Shown: one piece after another, positions 1 to 9,841 of the stretch | How positions within the stretch are numbered: position 1 is the stretch's first letter | Layout: every line of letters begins with the position of its first letter | Assembly (NCBI GenBank): GCA_025656675.1 | Contig: JAHXHN010000010.1 | Location: 30,716-94,715, forward strand | Length of the DNA: 64,000 nt | Direction: 5' to 3' | Origin: Candidatus Thiodiazotropha sp. (ex Codakia rugifera) | GTDB lineage: Bacteria; Pseudomonadota; Gammaproteobacteria; Chromatiales; Chromatiaceae | Notes under the pieces: model-generated | The model's database searches: none | The model's input: the letters and a program-made list of their open reading frames with translations, nothing else | Told to the model about the DNA's origin: nothing | Translations under genes and position numbers: made by a program

Positions 1-2
1 GA

Positions 3-548
3 ATCACCATTGATAATGGTGCATGGGGCTGCAGTATTCAAAACTGTCATATTTTCAACAATGGCTGGAGAGGAATACAGCATGCAGCTGAGCTAGGCGC
101 TGACTATGTGAGTGAAATGGGCTTGATGGATGATGGCAGTTCCAAAGCTAAATTACCTGGGGTCAGTTTGGATAATGCAGCCTATACAAGGGTGGAGAGC
201 AATCACATCGAGTGCAATTGGGGCGATGGTATTAAACTAGTGCGAGCTGCCTACGAGTCGAGCATTTCCGGTAATTTAATTGAAAACAATAATCGCGGGG
301 TGAATGACAGGTTCCATTACTTTGGAATATTAGTCGGTGTTGCCAAGCGTCAGCATTGCAATCAATATGACTTCGCCAGTTGTAATAACTATATTGGTAA
401 AAATACGATTCTAGGCGAGCATTTTTCCGGTATTCACTTAATGAAGCATGTTACTGGAAATATCGTCGAAAAAAACAACATTAGTGGTGCCAGCTGTCAA
501 TCGATAGAGATTCATGCACTATTCGGGAATATGTTGGTAGATACTTAG
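3..548 (+). CDS. C-terminal part of a right-handed parallel beta-helix repeat protein (5' end outside window)
   Basis: The reading frame is open from the left edge to a TAG at 546-548, so only the last ~181 residues are visible and the start lies upstream. The sequence has the short turn-rich repeats of pectate-lyase/NosD-type beta-helices (runs such as IENNNRGV, NIVEKNNISG and NGWRGIQ, with regularly spaced Asn and Ile). Such proteins are usually secreted or surface-bound and act on, or bind, polysaccharide. No catalytic residues can be assigned from this fragment. A REP-like palindrome follows 13 bases after the stop. The fold assignment is inference from repeat character; the substrate is unknown. 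Confidence 0.6.
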   Translation: MTIDNGAWGCSIQNCHIFNNGWRGIQHAAELGADYVSEMGLMDDGSSKAKLPGVSLDNAAYTRVESNHIECNWGDGIKLVRAAYESSISGNLIENNNRGVNDRFHYFGILVGVAKRQHCNQYDFASCNNYIGKNTILGEHFSGIHLMKHVTGNIVEKNNISGASCQSIEIHALFGNMLVDT

Positions 549-560
549 ATGATTGTTGAT

Positions 561-586
561 GTAGGGTGCAGCCTGCTGCACCCTAC
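561..586. repeat. REP-like palindrome, copy 1
   Basis: Two 11-base arms (GTAGGGTGCAG and its exact complement) around a 4-base loop, between the beta-helix gene and the convergent outer-membrane gene. It belongs to the dispersed family seen at least 13 times in this window. It could also act as a bidirectional transcription stop. Confidence 0.8.
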
Positions 587-624
587 CTGATTACTGGCTA
601 GAAGCACTCAATAACAGCATCAAA

Positions 625-1374
625 TCAGAAATCGGCTTCAAGACCAAGAAATGCACCATTAAAATCCCAGTCGGTGTAGATCCCGTCCAGATCGTCAAGC
701 TCCAGGGAGAGTCGCCGATAGCCACCTTTGAGTTTGATATCGACCGCCAGACTCTCAACAAGGTTAAAAGCAATCCCAGCCTGGTAATCTTGCAGGGTAT
801 GGTCCCCAACGCTCAACAGATTGAGATCGCCGTAGAGTGAAAGCCGGGTAGTGGGAAGACCAAACTGCACGGCGCCATAGAGCATGGGTACATAACCATC
901 GAAGCTCTCTTTCGCACTGATCCCACTGCTCTCAACCTCAATCTCACCATCGATGTATTTGACATTCAATCCCAGATCCAGGGAGACCGTGTCGTTATCA
1001 AATATCTCGTAGTAGAAAATAAAATCGGTATTCTGGGCATCGAAATCCACATTTACATTGACTCCCGATAAGAAATCGACACCTGAATAGCTAAAGTTCT
1101 CTGAGAGCCGTTCATCACCTGATGAAGACAGATCATGGGTCCTGATTTTGAAATTGGGAACCAGCGGTAGTGGGTGTTCAAAAGCCAGTGAGAGGACTGC
1201 AGTACGTTCTGTATCGAGATCGAAAGACTGTAAATCACTGTTATCCGCGAAGGAACCGGATGAGTCCATATTCCAGAAATCCACATCCGCTGTCAGACCA
1301 AGCACCGTATCGGCATGAACTGGCAGAGTGAGCATGGCAGTTAGCAGAGTCAAGTGGGAAAATCTTCTGATCAC
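625..1374 (-). CDS. TIGR04219-type outer membrane beta-barrel protein
   Basis: A 249-residue protein with an N-terminal signal peptide (hydrophobic stretch to about residue 21, ending near PVHA). Alternating polar/hydrophobic strands follow and the chain ends in Phe, as outer-membrane barrels do. Phrases such as GLTADVDFW near the mature N-terminus and the overall length fit the family described as TIGR04219 outer membrane proteins, whose function is unknown. It lies 66 bases beyond the end of rlmB on the same strand and may be at the tail of the rnr-rlmB unit. The family name is recalled, not searched. Confidence 0.7.
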   Translation of the reverse strand: MIRRFSHLTLLTAMLTLPVHADTVLGLTADVDFWNMDSSGSFADNSDLQSFDLDTERTAVLSLAFEHPLPLVPNFKIRTHDLSSSGDERLSENFSYSGVDFLSGVNVNVDFDAQNTDFIFYYEIFDNDTVSLDLGLNVKYIDGEIEVESSGISAKESFDGYVPMLYGAVQFGLPTTRLSLYGDLNLLSVGDHTLQDYQAGIAFNLVESLAVDIKLKGGYRRLSLELDDLDGIYTDWDFNGAFLGLEADF

Positions 1375-1440
1375 AACAATCTCCTAAAAATGAACGGGCT
1401 TCCAATTTCACCCAAACAAGACAGCCTGTTTGGGCTGATT

Positions 1441-2196
1441 TCAAACGTTACCACGCTGCCGAACTGCTTCATAGAGAGAGATACCGCCAGCCACTGAAAC
1501 GTTGAGGCTCTCCACACTCCCCGCCATCGGCAGCTTGACCAGTAGATCGCACTGTTCCCTGGTCAGTCTGCGTAACCCCTTCCCTTCCCCCCCCATGACG
1601 ATTGCCAAAGGGCCGCTCAAGTCGGCTTCATAGAGAGTTTGCGTTGCCTCTCCTGCCGTACCGATCAACCAGATTCCTTCTGATTTGAGCCACTTCAGGG
1701 TCCTGGCCAGGTTGGTGACCTGAACAAAAGGCACCGTCTCAGCTGCACCACTCGCTACCTTCCTGACTGTTGGAGTGAGACCGACTGAACGATCTCTGGG
1801 TGCGATAATTGCATTCACACCGGCAGCATCTGCAGTACGCAAACATGCCCCCAGGTTGTGTGGATCCTGAACACCATCCAGTATCAGCAGAAATGGCGCC
1901 AATTCCAGCTTTTTCAGCAAGGCTTTGAGGAAGGGCTCATCCTGGGTCTGTTGTTGTCTGAGCCCGAGTGCCACACCCTGATGATTCGTCTTCTGGGCAA
2001 GTTCATCCAATACTCCCCCTTTCACCTGTCGGCACTTGATACCCACCCTATGGGCAAGATCGAGCACTTCCTTGATACGGTCATCCTGTCGTTTGGCATC
2101 GACCAGCAATTCAGTGACCGCAGTCCCCTGATTAAGCGCTGATTTTACGGCATGCAGGCCCAGCACCCATGACGCTTCGTCAGTGTATCTCGTCAT
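1441..2196 (-). CDS. rlmB: 23S rRNA (guanosine-2251-2'-O)-methyltransferase RlmB
   Basis: SpoU/TrmH-family SAM-dependent methyltransferase, 251 residues. An N-terminal substrate-binding domain (about 1-75) is followed by the trefoil-knot catalytic domain. The three SpoU motifs are present: DPHNLGACLRTADAAG near 110, VMGGEGKGL near 195, and LPMAGSVESLNVSVAGG near 220. I place the start at the ATG at 2196, where it shares one base with the rnr stop (TGATG), rather than at the TTG one codon earlier. This gives translational coupling to rnr, an arrangement known in enterobacteria. It methylates G2251 in the ribosomal P-loop of 23S rRNA. Confidence 0.95.
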   Translation of the reverse strand: MTRYTDEASWVLGLHAVKSALNQGTAVTELLVDAKRQDDRIKEVLDLAHRVGIKCRQVKGGVLDELAQKTNHQGVALGLRQQQTQDEPFLKALLKKLELAPFLLILDGVQDPHNLGACLRTADAAGVNAIIAPRDRSVGLTPTVRKVASGAAETVPFVQVTNLARTLKWLKSEGIWLIGTAGEATQTLYEADLSGPLAIVMGGEGKGLRRLTREQCDLLVKLPMAGSVESLNVSVAGGISLYEAVRQRGNV

Positions 2197-4520
2197 CAAG
2201 CCTTCTTCGGACTAGGGCGGGGCTTTTTGCCACGCCTTTTTTTTCGTGATGGCGTTTTATCAGCCACAGGTTTTGAGCTTCTGTTGCCTTTTTTGCTGCT
2301 GCGATTTCTTTTCTTATTGACCGTCGTCCCACCACCTGCAGTCTTGGCGGGTACAAAATCGATCTTACGATCATCCAGGTTGACCTTTGCCACAATAATG
2401 GTCAATGGATCACCCAATCTCAATACCTTGCCTGTACGTTCGCCTGTCAAGCGATGTCCCACTGGATCGTAGTGATAGTAGTCATTATCCAGTGCGGTGA
2501 TGTGCACCAGACCATCTACATAGATCTCGTCCAATTCAACAAATACGCCAAACGAGTTGACACTGGTGATGATACCGTTGAAGGTCTCACCTACCTTATC
2601 CTGCATATATTCACACTTCAGCCAATCGAGGGCGTCCCGGGTCGCTTCATCGGCCTTTCGCTCAGTACTGGAACAGTGCTCACCCAACCCTTGCAACTCC
2701 GACTTGGTATAGTCGAAATCATCCGCACTTCCCTGGGTGATGGCATGTTTTATGGCACGATGAACGACCAGGTCGGGATAGCGGCGAATGGGAGATGTGA
2801 AGTGGGTATAGGCCTGATAGGAAAGTCCAAAATGCCCCACATTATCTGAACTGTAGAGTGCCTGGGAAAGGGAACGCAACAGCACTGTCTGGATCAGGTG
2901 ACGATCCGGTCTCTCCTTGATCTGTTTAAGCAATACTGAATAGTCACCTGCGGTAGGCTTCTTTCCTCCTGGCAAACTTAAACCCAACTCACCGAGAAAT
3001 CCTCTCAGATCGGTCAGCTTTTCTTCTGCTGGGCCTTCGTGAATACGGTACAGTGCAGGTTGCTTTTTACGTAATAAAAAGCGTGCCGCTGCCACATTGG
3101 CTGCCAGCATACACTCCTCAATAAGACGATGCGCGTCGTTGCGTACCACGGGTACGATACGTTCAACACGTTTCAGATCATTGAACTCGATACGTGTCTC
3201 GGTTGTGTCGAAATCTATAGCGCCACGCTCGACCCGTTGTGCATGCAGTACCTGGTAGAGTTGATAGAGATCATGCAGATGAGGTAGTAGCTCAGCATTT
3301 TTTTTACACAGGGCGGGATCGCCCTCAAGCATGTCGGCAACATCATTGTAGATTAACCGGGCATGGGAACGCATCACTGCTGGAAAGAATTTGGAGCGTG
3401 TCACCTTCCCGCTTCTATCGATATAGAGTTCGCAAGTCACGCAGAGTCGATCAACCTCGGGATTGATGGAGCAGAGTCCATTGGACAGAACCTCCGGTAG
3501 CATCGGTACAACGCGATCCGGGAAATAGACCGAATTACCCCGGGTCCGTGCTTCCTTATCCAGCGCACTCCCCGGCTCTACATAGTGTGAAACATCAGCA
3601 ATACTCACCAACAGACGCCAGCCTTTGGGCTTGGGTTCACAGTAGACAGCATCATCGAAATCTCTGGCATCAGCACCATCGATCGTTACCAGCGGTAAGT
3701 GTCGTAAATCGACACGATCCTTTTTATCAGCATTGGCCACTTCAGGTTTCAGCCCTCTGATCTGTTGCTCCACCTCGTGCGGCCATTCAACTGGAATGCT
3801 ATGGGTGCGAATGGCGATATCGGTCTCCATGCCGGGTCCCATATGATCGCCCAATACTTCAGTGATACGTCCGATGGGTGGTGTGCGCTTAGTCGGTTGA
3901 TCGAGAATCTCCGCCACCACCATCTGGCCCTGTTTTGCATGTCCTATCTCACTGCTAGGAATAATGACATCCTTACTCAATCGCTTGGAGTCCGGCACCA
4001 CAAATCCGACTCCGGTCTCCATATAAAGACGCCCTGCCACAGTACGGGTGTTGCGCTCCAACACCTCCACAACAGCTCCTTCAAGACGATTACGCCGATC
4101 CACGCCGGTTACCCGTACCACGGCCCTGTCATCATGAAAAACTGAGCGCATCTCTTTGAATGAGAGATAGAGATCATCGCCACTATCGTCCGGTCTGAGA
4201 AAACCAAACCCATCCGCATGTCCAATCACCCGACCAACAATCAGGTCACGTTTATTGACCAGACAGTAGTTATCATTGCGGTTACAAACCAGCTGCCCAT
4301 CCCTTTCCATAGCACGAAGGCGACGACGCAGCGCTTCCAGCTGTTCCTCAGATGAGAGATCCAGACGCTTGGCCAATGCCTGCATATCCATCGGCACCCC
4401 CTCACTCTCAAGGGTTTCCATGATGTACTCACGACTGGGGATAGGATTCTGGTATTTACGCGCCTCACGGGCTTGATGCGGATCCTTACCAGTGGACCGT
4501 CTGCTCTTATTTTTTGCCAC
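2196..4520 (-). CDS. rnr: Ribonuclease R
   Basis: A 774-residue 3'-5' exoribonuclease of the RNase II/R family. Visible in order: an N-terminal winged helix-turn-helix, cold-shock domains (about 75-235), the RNB catalytic domain with the acidic cluster DGADARDFDDAVY near 280, an S1 domain near 640-725 (GIITSVNSFGVFVEL), and a Lys/Arg-rich tail that marks RNase R rather than RNase II. The start is GTG with no clear Shine-Dalgarno. It degrades structured RNA and takes part in tmRNA and rRNA quality control. rlmB follows with a one-base overlap. Confidence 0.96.
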   Translation of the reverse strand: MAKNKSRRSTGKDPHQAREARKYQNPIPSREYIMETLESEGVPMDMQALAKRLDLSSEEQLEALRRRLRAMERDGQLVCNRNDNYCLVNKRDLIVGRVIGHADGFGFLRPDDSGDDLYLSFKEMRSVFHDDRAVVRVTGVDRRNRLEGAVVEVLERNTRTVAGRLYMETGVGFVVPDSKRLSKDVIIPSSEIGHAKQGQMVVAEILDQPTKRTPPIGRITEVLGDHMGPGMETDIAIRTHSIPVEWPHEVEQQIRGLKPEVANADKKDRVDLRHLPLVTIDGADARDFDDAVYCEPKPKGWRLLVSIADVSHYVEPGSALDKEARTRGNSVYFPDRVVPMLPEVLSNGLCSINPEVDRLCVTCELYIDRSGKVTRSKFFPAVMRSHARLIYNDVADMLEGDPALCKKNAELLPHLHDLYQLYQVLHAQRVERGAIDFDTTETRIEFNDLKRVERIVPVVRNDAHRLIEECMLAANVAAARFLLRKKQPALYRIHEGPAEEKLTDLRGFLGELGLSLPGGKKPTAGDYSVLLKQIKERPDRHLIQTVLLRSLSQALYSSDNVGHFGLSYQAYTHFTSPIRRYPDLVVHRAIKHAITQGSADDFDYTKSELQGLGEHCSSTERKADEATRDALDWLKCEYMQDKVGETFNGIITSVNSFGVFVELDEIYVDGLVHITALDNDYYHYDPVGHRLTGERTGKVLRLGDPLTIIVAKVNLDDRKIDFVPAKTAGGGTTVNKKRNRSSKKGNRSSKPVADKTPSRKKRRGKKPRPSPKKA

Positions 4521-4674
4521 GATTTGTCTGATTTAATTGCTGTGAAAAGGCGATTTTAACATTTTAATGATTAATACCCTATGACTTGTTCAAGGCTTCC
4601 TCACACCCCTTGATTAGATTTAGAAATAAAATACCATCAGACTGAATGAACATTTTTTCCAAATCCATTTCTTG

Positions 4675-6657
4675 ATGAATATTCACACACTACAGATCAT
4701 ACTTATGCTACTCGCAGTTGCTGTATTGACAGTAACCCTGTTTAGACGCCTGCACCTACCTCCCATCCTTGGTTACTTGATTGTGGGCATCCTGGTCGGG
4801 CCATTTGGCAGTGGGTTGATTGCATCCAATGAGGAAACCCGGTTTCTGGCCGAATTTGGGGTCGTTTTTCTGCTCTTTGCCATCGGTTTGGAATTTTCGT
4901 TGCCGCAAATGATGGCCATGAAGGGTGCGGTTTTTGGCTTGGGTGGCAGTCAGGTACTGCTCACTGGACTTATTGCAGGACTCATAGCCTGGCTACTCGG
5001 TCTAGAGCCAGCAGCAGCAATCATAGTCGGTGCGATCCTGGCACTCTCATCTACCGCCATTGTCATAAAGCAACTCTCAGAACAGGTAGAATTGAATACG
5101 GAGCATGGTCGACTCGGGGTCAGCATGCTGCTGTTTCAGGATCTTGCAGTGATTCCCCTGCTGGTGGTCATCCCCATCCTTGTCAGCGATGTCGAACAGG
5201 GGTTATTACTACCCTTGTCCTGGGCGGTCATCAAGGCCACTGCTGTGTTTGCACTCATCATGGCAATTGGTCACTGGGTATTGCGGCCCCTGTTCCATGA
5301 AATTGCCCGTGCCCGCTCTGCGGAGCTTTTTACCTTGACCGTGTTACTGGTTTCACTGGCTGCCGCCTGGTTAACCCATGAAGCCGGGCTATCACTGGCG
5401 CTGGGGGCCTTTCTGGCAGGTATGATGCTGGGCGAAACGGAGTATCGTCACCAGATTGAAGCTGATATCCGTCCCTTTCAGGATGTCCTGCTTGGCCTCT
5501 TCTTCGTCACGGTCGGGATGCGTGTCGATCTGATATCACTGTTGCCATTGCTTCATTGGGTAATTCTTTTATCTATGGTCCTGATTCTCATTAAGGCAAC
5601 AGTAATCCTGCTAATTGTTCGTATTGCGAAGCGCCCTCTATCTGCCGCTTTTCGTTCCGGACTTCTACTTGCGCAGGGTGGTGAATTTGGTTTTGTGTTG
5701 TTGGATCTCTCACTGCAGTCATCGTTGCTGCCGATTAAAACCGGGCAGATTCTGTTTGCTGCCATCATTATCAGTATGGCCGTCTCACCCTTCTTAATCC
5801 GTTACAGCGGTAAATTGACAGAGACTTTCTGCAACCTACGTCCTGCCGAAGATGACCATACCAAAATCCAGGATCTCGAACATGAGGCAGAGGGTCTGGA
5901 ACAGCACGTCATCCTATGTGGATATGGCCGTATCGGCCAAAATCTGGGACGGCTGTTGGAACATGAAGGATTCCCCTATGTTGCACTCGATCTTGATCCA
6001 ACCGTTGTACGTGAAGCCCATGAGGCGGGTGAACCGGTCCATTTCGGTGATGCTTCCCGCAATGAGATCCTCGATGCAGCCGGTATCGGTCGTGCAGGCG
6101 TGGTGGTTTTAACCTTTGAAGATTACCCGACAGCGATGCAGATTCTACATCACTTACAACATATCGCACCGGGGTTACCGGTGCTGGTGCGCACCAAAGA
6201 TGACACCCACCTTGAAGAGTTGGAGGCAGCTGGGGCAACAGAGGTCATGCCGGAAGCCGTAGAAGCCAGCCTGATGATGGGTGGTCAACTCCTGTTACTG
6301 CTGAAAGTACCCGGTTCCCGTATTCTCAAGATCATGCGAGAGATTCGCGAAAATCATTACAAACTACTGCGGGATTTCTACCATGGCCAGGAAGCCATTG
6401 ATCTGGAGCATGATGAAGCCTTTCAGGAACGTCTGCATACCGTCACGCTACCAGAGCGGGCGTTTGCCGTAGGCCATACCATCGAAGATCTGCATCTGTG
6501 GGATTGGGATGTCAGTGTTACTGCCGTGCGTCGTGGCGGTATTAGAGGTGAAGCACCTGAGCCTGAAACACGTCTGCAGGCAGGTGATGTATTGGTTTTG
6601 GCTGGCACTGCTCATCACTTAGAGCATGCAGAGGGACTTTTATATTACGGTCTATAG
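4675..6657 (+). CDS. CPA2-family cation:proton antiporter with RCK domain (KefB/YbaL-like)
   Basis: 660 residues from the ATG at 4675; a TTG one codon upstream is also possible. The first ~380 residues form about 12 hydrophobic segments of the Na+/H+ exchanger fold, with the PPILGYLIVGILVGP entry motif. An RCK/TrkA-N Rossmann domain follows from about 408 (VILCGYGRIGQNLGR, a GxGxxG nucleotide site). A TrkA-C domain closes the protein (about 575-660). Proteins of this layout exchange K+ or Na+ for H+ and are gated by nucleotide or glutathione adducts. No KefF/KefG-like partner lies nearby, so glutathione gating is not shown. It is divergent from rnr. Confidence 0.85.
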   Translation: MNIHTLQIILMLLAVAVLTVTLFRRLHLPPILGYLIVGILVGPFGSGLIASNEETRFLAEFGVVFLLFAIGLEFSLPQMMAMKGAVFGLGGSQVLLTGLIAGLIAWLLGLEPAAAIIVGAILALSSTAIVIKQLSEQVELNTEHGRLGVSMLLFQDLAVIPLLVVIPILVSDVEQGLLLPLSWAVIKATAVFALIMAIGHWVLRPLFHEIARARSAELFTLTVLLVSLAAAWLTHEAGLSLALGAFLAGMMLGETEYRHQIEADIRPFQDVLLGLFFVTVGMRVDLISLLPLLHWVILLSMVLILIKATVILLIVRIAKRPLSAAFRSGLLLAQGGEFGFVLLDLSLQSSLLPIKTGQILFAAIIISMAVSPFLIRYSGKLTETFCNLRPAEDDHTKIQDLEHEAEGLEQHVILCGYGRIGQNLGRLLEHEGFPYVALDLDPTVVREAHEAGEPVHFGDASRNEILDAAGIGRAGVVVLTFEDYPTAMQILHHLQHIAPGLPVLVRTKDDTHLEELEAAGATEVMPEAVEASLMMGGQLLLLLKVPGSRILKIMREIRENHYKLLRDFYHGQEAIDLEHDEAFQERLHTVTLPERAFAVGHTIEDLHLWDWDVSVTAVRRGGIRGEAPEPETRLQAGDVLVLAGTAHHLEHAEGLLYYGL

Positions 6658-6665
6658 TCTGCTAT

Positions 6666-6688
6666 GCCATCAAAATGAAATTGATGGC
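6666..6688. terminator. Hairpin between convergent genes (first of two)
   Basis: An 8-base perfect stem (GCCATCAA with its complement) around a 7-base loop, nine bases after the antiporter stop. It lacks a strong T-run, so an intrinsic-terminator role is only likely. Confidence 0.4.
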
Positions 6689-6690
6689 GT

Positions 6691-6725
6691 ACTCGTGCAG
6701 TGTCCTATCAGGACACTGCACGAGT
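6691..6725. terminator. 15-bp perfect hairpin between kefB-like gene and lysS
   Basis: Arms at 6691-6705 and 6711-6725 are exact complements around a 5-base loop, directly between two convergent stop codons. This probably ends or protects both transcripts. There is no U-tract on either strand, so it may serve as an mRNA 3'-end stabiliser instead. Confidence 0.6.
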
Positions 6726-6730
6726 GTTCG

Positions 6731-8224
6731 TCACTCAGGTCGCATGTGAGGAAACAGCAGTACATCGCGAATCGAGGGTGAGTCGGTCAACAGCATAACC
6801 AGACGGTCTATACCAATCCCCTCCCCCGCAGTGGGCGGCATACCATGTTCCAGCGCACGTACATAGTCATCGTCATAGTGCATCGCTTCATCATCACCAG
6901 CCTCTTTCTCTTCCACCTGTTTGCGGAACCGTTCTGCCTGGTCCTCTGCATCGTTCAGTTCGGAAAAGCCGTTTGCGATTTCCCGTCCTCCAACAAAAAA
7001 CTCAAACCGATCAGTCACGAATGGGTTGTCATCATTACGTCGTGCCAAGGGAGAAACTTCAGTGGGATAGGCGGTAATAAATGTTGGATCCATCAAACGA
7101 TGCTCCACTGTTTTTTCAAAAATCTCGATCTGAACCTTGCCCAGACCATACGAGTCTTTCAAGGGAATCTCCAACCGATCGGCAATTGCCCTGGCCTGTG
7201 CCGTATCACTTAATTGAGCCTCAGTGATGTCAGGATTGAAGTGAATGATCGATTCCGTCACAGTCATACGTTGAAAAGGGCTGCCGAAATCGTAGTGTTC
7301 TCCCTGGTATGACACCTGGGTGGTCCCCAATACATCCTGACAGAGATTGCGCAACATCTCTTCGGTGAGATCCATGAGGTCGTTGAAGTCGGCGTAGGCC
7401 TCATAGAACTCTAACATAGTGAACTCGGGATTATGCCGCGTTGAAAGCCCTTCATTACGGAAATTGCGATTGATCTCATAGACCCTTTCAAAACCACCGA
7501 CTACAAGACGCTTGAGGTAGAGCTCTGGTGCAATTCGTAAAAACATATCCATGTCCAGGGCGTTGTGGCGGGTTGCAAAAGGGCGTGCTGTCGCTCCCCC
7601 CGGGATCACCTGCATCATCGGTGTTTCCACTTCCATGAAATCACGCTGATCCAGAAAGCTACGGATATACTGGACAATACGGGTACGTAGACGGAATGTC
7701 TGTCGCGAATCGTCATTCATGATCAAATCAACATAGCGCTGACGATAGCGAATTTCCTGATCGGAAAGACCATGAAATTTTTCCGGTAGTGGTCGTAATG
7801 CCTTGGTCAAAAGGCGCACACTATCAACTTTGACCGAAAGTTCACCTGTCCTGGTCTTGAACAACACACCCTCAGCACCAATGATGTCACCGATATCCCA
7901 TTTCTTGAATTGGGTGTTATAGACACCTTCATCGAGCACATCACGCTGTACAAAGAGCTGCATTCGGCCAGACATATCCTGAAGATGGGCGAAGCTTGCT
8001 TTTCCCATCACACGTCGGCTCATCATGCGGCCTGCCAGGTTGACCCGTAGACCCAGCTCCTCCAAGGCTTCGCCTGACTTCTCCCCATACTCTGCATGCA
8101 GCTCTCCAGCCATGCTGTTTCGTCGGAAATCATTCGGGAAGGCATTGCCATTCTCACGCATCTGCTGCAGCTTCTCTCGACGCTGAGCAACGAGCTTGTT
8201 TTCATCCTGGGTCTGGTCATTCAT
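6731..8224 (-). CDS. lysS: Lysyl-tRNA synthetase, class II
   Basis: 497 residues, the usual length. An N-terminal OB-fold anticodon-binding domain spans about 60-145. The class II catalytic core follows, with motif 2 ([20 protein letters not shown] near 257) and motif 3 ([12 protein letters not shown] near 470). It charges tRNA-Lys in the cytoplasm. As in many gammaproteobacteria it lies directly downstream of prfB on the same strand, here with a 280-base gap. A tRNA-Lys(CTT) gene is elsewhere in the window. Confidence 0.97.
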   Translation of the reverse strand: MNDQTQDENKLVAQRREKLQQMRENGNAFPNDFRRNSMAGELHAEYGEKSGEALEELGLRVNLAGRMMSRRVMGKASFAHLQDMSGRMQLFVQRDVLDEGVYNTQFKKWDIGDIIGAEGVLFKTRTGELSVKVDSVRLLTKALRPLPEKFHGLSDQEIRYRQRYVDLIMNDDSRQTFRLRTRIVQYIRSFLDQRDFMEVETPMMQVIPGGATARPFATRHNALDMDMFLRIAPELYLKRLVVGGFERVYEINRNFRNEGLSTRHNPEFTMLEFYEAYADFNDLMDLTEEMLRNLCQDVLGTTQVSYQGEHYDFGSPFQRMTVTESIIHFNPDITEAQLSDTAQARAIADRLEIPLKDSYGLGKVQIEIFEKTVEHRLMDPTFITAYPTEVSPLARRNDDNPFVTDRFEFFVGGREIANGFSELNDAEDQAERFRKQVEEKEAGDDEAMHYDDDYVRALEHGMPPTAGEGIGIDRLVMLLTDSPSIRDVLLFPHMRPE

Positions 8225-8504
8225 GGTTTTTTCAACTCATTAAAATACTGATAACAAAGTGTGTTACTAACTCGCCAGCGTCCAACGGATAACCACAACA
8301 CGCTTTTTGATGAAGTCCAAAATCCAGTAAGTCATTGCTTCCCTGGACCCCCGATTACATTGGGATGGCGGTTTTCCTCAATACGTATTTCTGTAGCAAT
8401 TATCCTAGTGCCTGTTAACACTAATCCACCGTTGAAATGGGATTTGTGGGAAATCCCGGCATGCCCGGCAATCAGCGATCAACAGTGAAATCCATGATTA
8501 TCGA
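8225..8504. other. Intergenic spacer prfB-lysS
   Basis: 280 bases with no convincing gene. It holds the stretch CCTGTTAACACTAATCC (8410-8426), which resembles sequences after the stop codons at 18980 and 20323 and near 9830. Otherwise nothing specific is seen; a lysS promoter must lie here if lysS is not co-transcribed with prfB. Confidence 0.4.
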
Positions 8505-9603
8505 TCACAAACCACTCTTGAGACTCGCCTCAATAAACATATCAAGCCCGCCATCGAGGACCGCCTGGGTATTACCCGTCTCTACACCTGTACGCAGGTC
8601 TTTGATCCGGGAAGCATCAAGGACATAGCTGCGGATCTGGCTGCCCCAACCAATGTCGGATTTGCTCTCTTCCAACTCCTGTTGGGTGGCATTCCGCTTC
8701 TGTACCTCGAATTCATACAGCTTGGCCTTCAGTTGCTTCATGGCCGTGGCCTTGTTCTTGTGTTGAGAACGGTCGTTTTGACACTGCACCACGATACCCG
8801 TCGGATTATGAGTGATACGTACTGCCGATTCAGTACGGTTGACGTGTTGTCCTCCCGCACCACTGGCGCGATAAACGTCAATGCGTAGATCTGCAGGATT
8901 GATATCGACTTCTATGGAGTCGTCGATCTCCGGTGAGACAAAGACAGCAGCAAATGAGGTATGGCGTCGATTTCCTGAATCGAAGGGCGATTTGCGTACC
9001 AACCGGTGAACACCTATCTCAGTGCGCAGCCAACCAAAGGCATACTCACCCTCGTATCTTATTGTCGCACTCTTGATACCCGCCACTTCACCTGCCGAAA
9101 CTTCGATCAGCTCTGTTTTAAAACCTCGATGCTCTCCCCATCGCAAGTACATACGCAGCAACATTTCCGCCCAATCCTGGGCTTCTGTACCACCGGAACC
9201 TGCCTGAATATCAACAAAAGCGTTACAAGGATCAGTCTCACCGGAAAACATACGTCGGAACTCCAGGTCAGAAACCAGCTTTTCAAAACCGGAAAGTTCA
9301 TCCTCAATAGAAGCCACAGCGGCTTCCTCGCCCTCCTCTACAGCCATATCCAGCAGTTCAGCGGCGTCTGCCAAGCCATTGATAAGTGCATCAAGGGTAA
9401 CAACAATCCCTTCAAGAGCGGATCGCTCCCGGCCAAGCGTTTGGGCGCGCACCTGATCATTCCAGACAGTTGGATCCTCCAGCTCTCGAAGGACTTCTGT
9501 CAGACGCTCCTGTTTGCCTTCATAGTCAAAGATACCCCCTGAGGGAGGCGACACGTCCCTTCAGGTCTGCGATCTTATGAGAAATCGGATTTATATCTTG
9601 CAT
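8505..9603 (-). CDS. prfB: Peptide chain release factor 2, made by programmed +1 frameshift
   Basis: RF2 recognises UGA and UAA. The gene starts at ATG 9603 (MQDINPIS), reads 25 codons, meets an in-frame TGA at 9528-9526, and continues in the +1 frame to 8505. This gives 365 residues, the same as E. coli RF2. The second frame holds the SPF tripeptide anticodon (RKSPFDSG) and the GGQ peptidyl-hydrolase motif ([12 protein letters not shown]). It must not be annotated as two ORFs or as a pseudogene. lysS follows on the same strand. The full protein needs the recoding site described separately. Confidence 0.97.
9525..9540 (-). promoter_or_regulatory. RF2 programmed frameshift site
   Basis: On the minus strand the sequence reads AGGGGGTATCTTTGAC: an internal Shine-Dalgarno (AGGGGG), three bases, the slippery CTT codon, the in-frame TGA, then C. 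This is, base for base, the autoregulatory recoding site I know from E. coli. Low RF2 slows termination at TGA and favours the +1 slip onto TTT, restoring RF2 synthesis. Confidence 0.95.
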
Positions 9604-9772
9604 TGCAACACCGGCTTGCGGAAAAAGCGGGGATTCTACACCACCTGCCAGGCAGCAGAAACCTTTAACCTGTCAGATAGGTCAAATACCTACATTTACG
9701 CAGGTAGTTTACAGAATAGAGAATGTATCGCCTCGAATGGATTCTATTGTTGACTAAAGTAGTCGTGATTTA

Positions 9773-9801
9773 GCTTTTCCACACGATTTTAAAGGAAAAG
9801 C
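9773..9801. other. Inverted repeat downstream of the sigma-like gene
   Basis: GCTTTTCC at 9773-9780 is complemented exactly at 9794-9801 with a 13-base loop. It lies between the 3' end of the sigma-like gene and the prfB start. A terminator role is possible but no clean T-run follows. Confidence 0.3.
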
Positions 9802-9841
9802 CTTATTTCTGGTGTAGTGCCCTACAAAAACACTAATCCAG

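Noticed and set aside
9006..9542. Plus-strand open frame opposite prfB
   Set aside because: Antisense to the conserved RF2 sequence, no Shine-Dalgarno or family.
9525..9603. prfB as a frameshifted pseudogene
   Set aside because: The frame change is the known programmed +1 recoding site, not a lesion.
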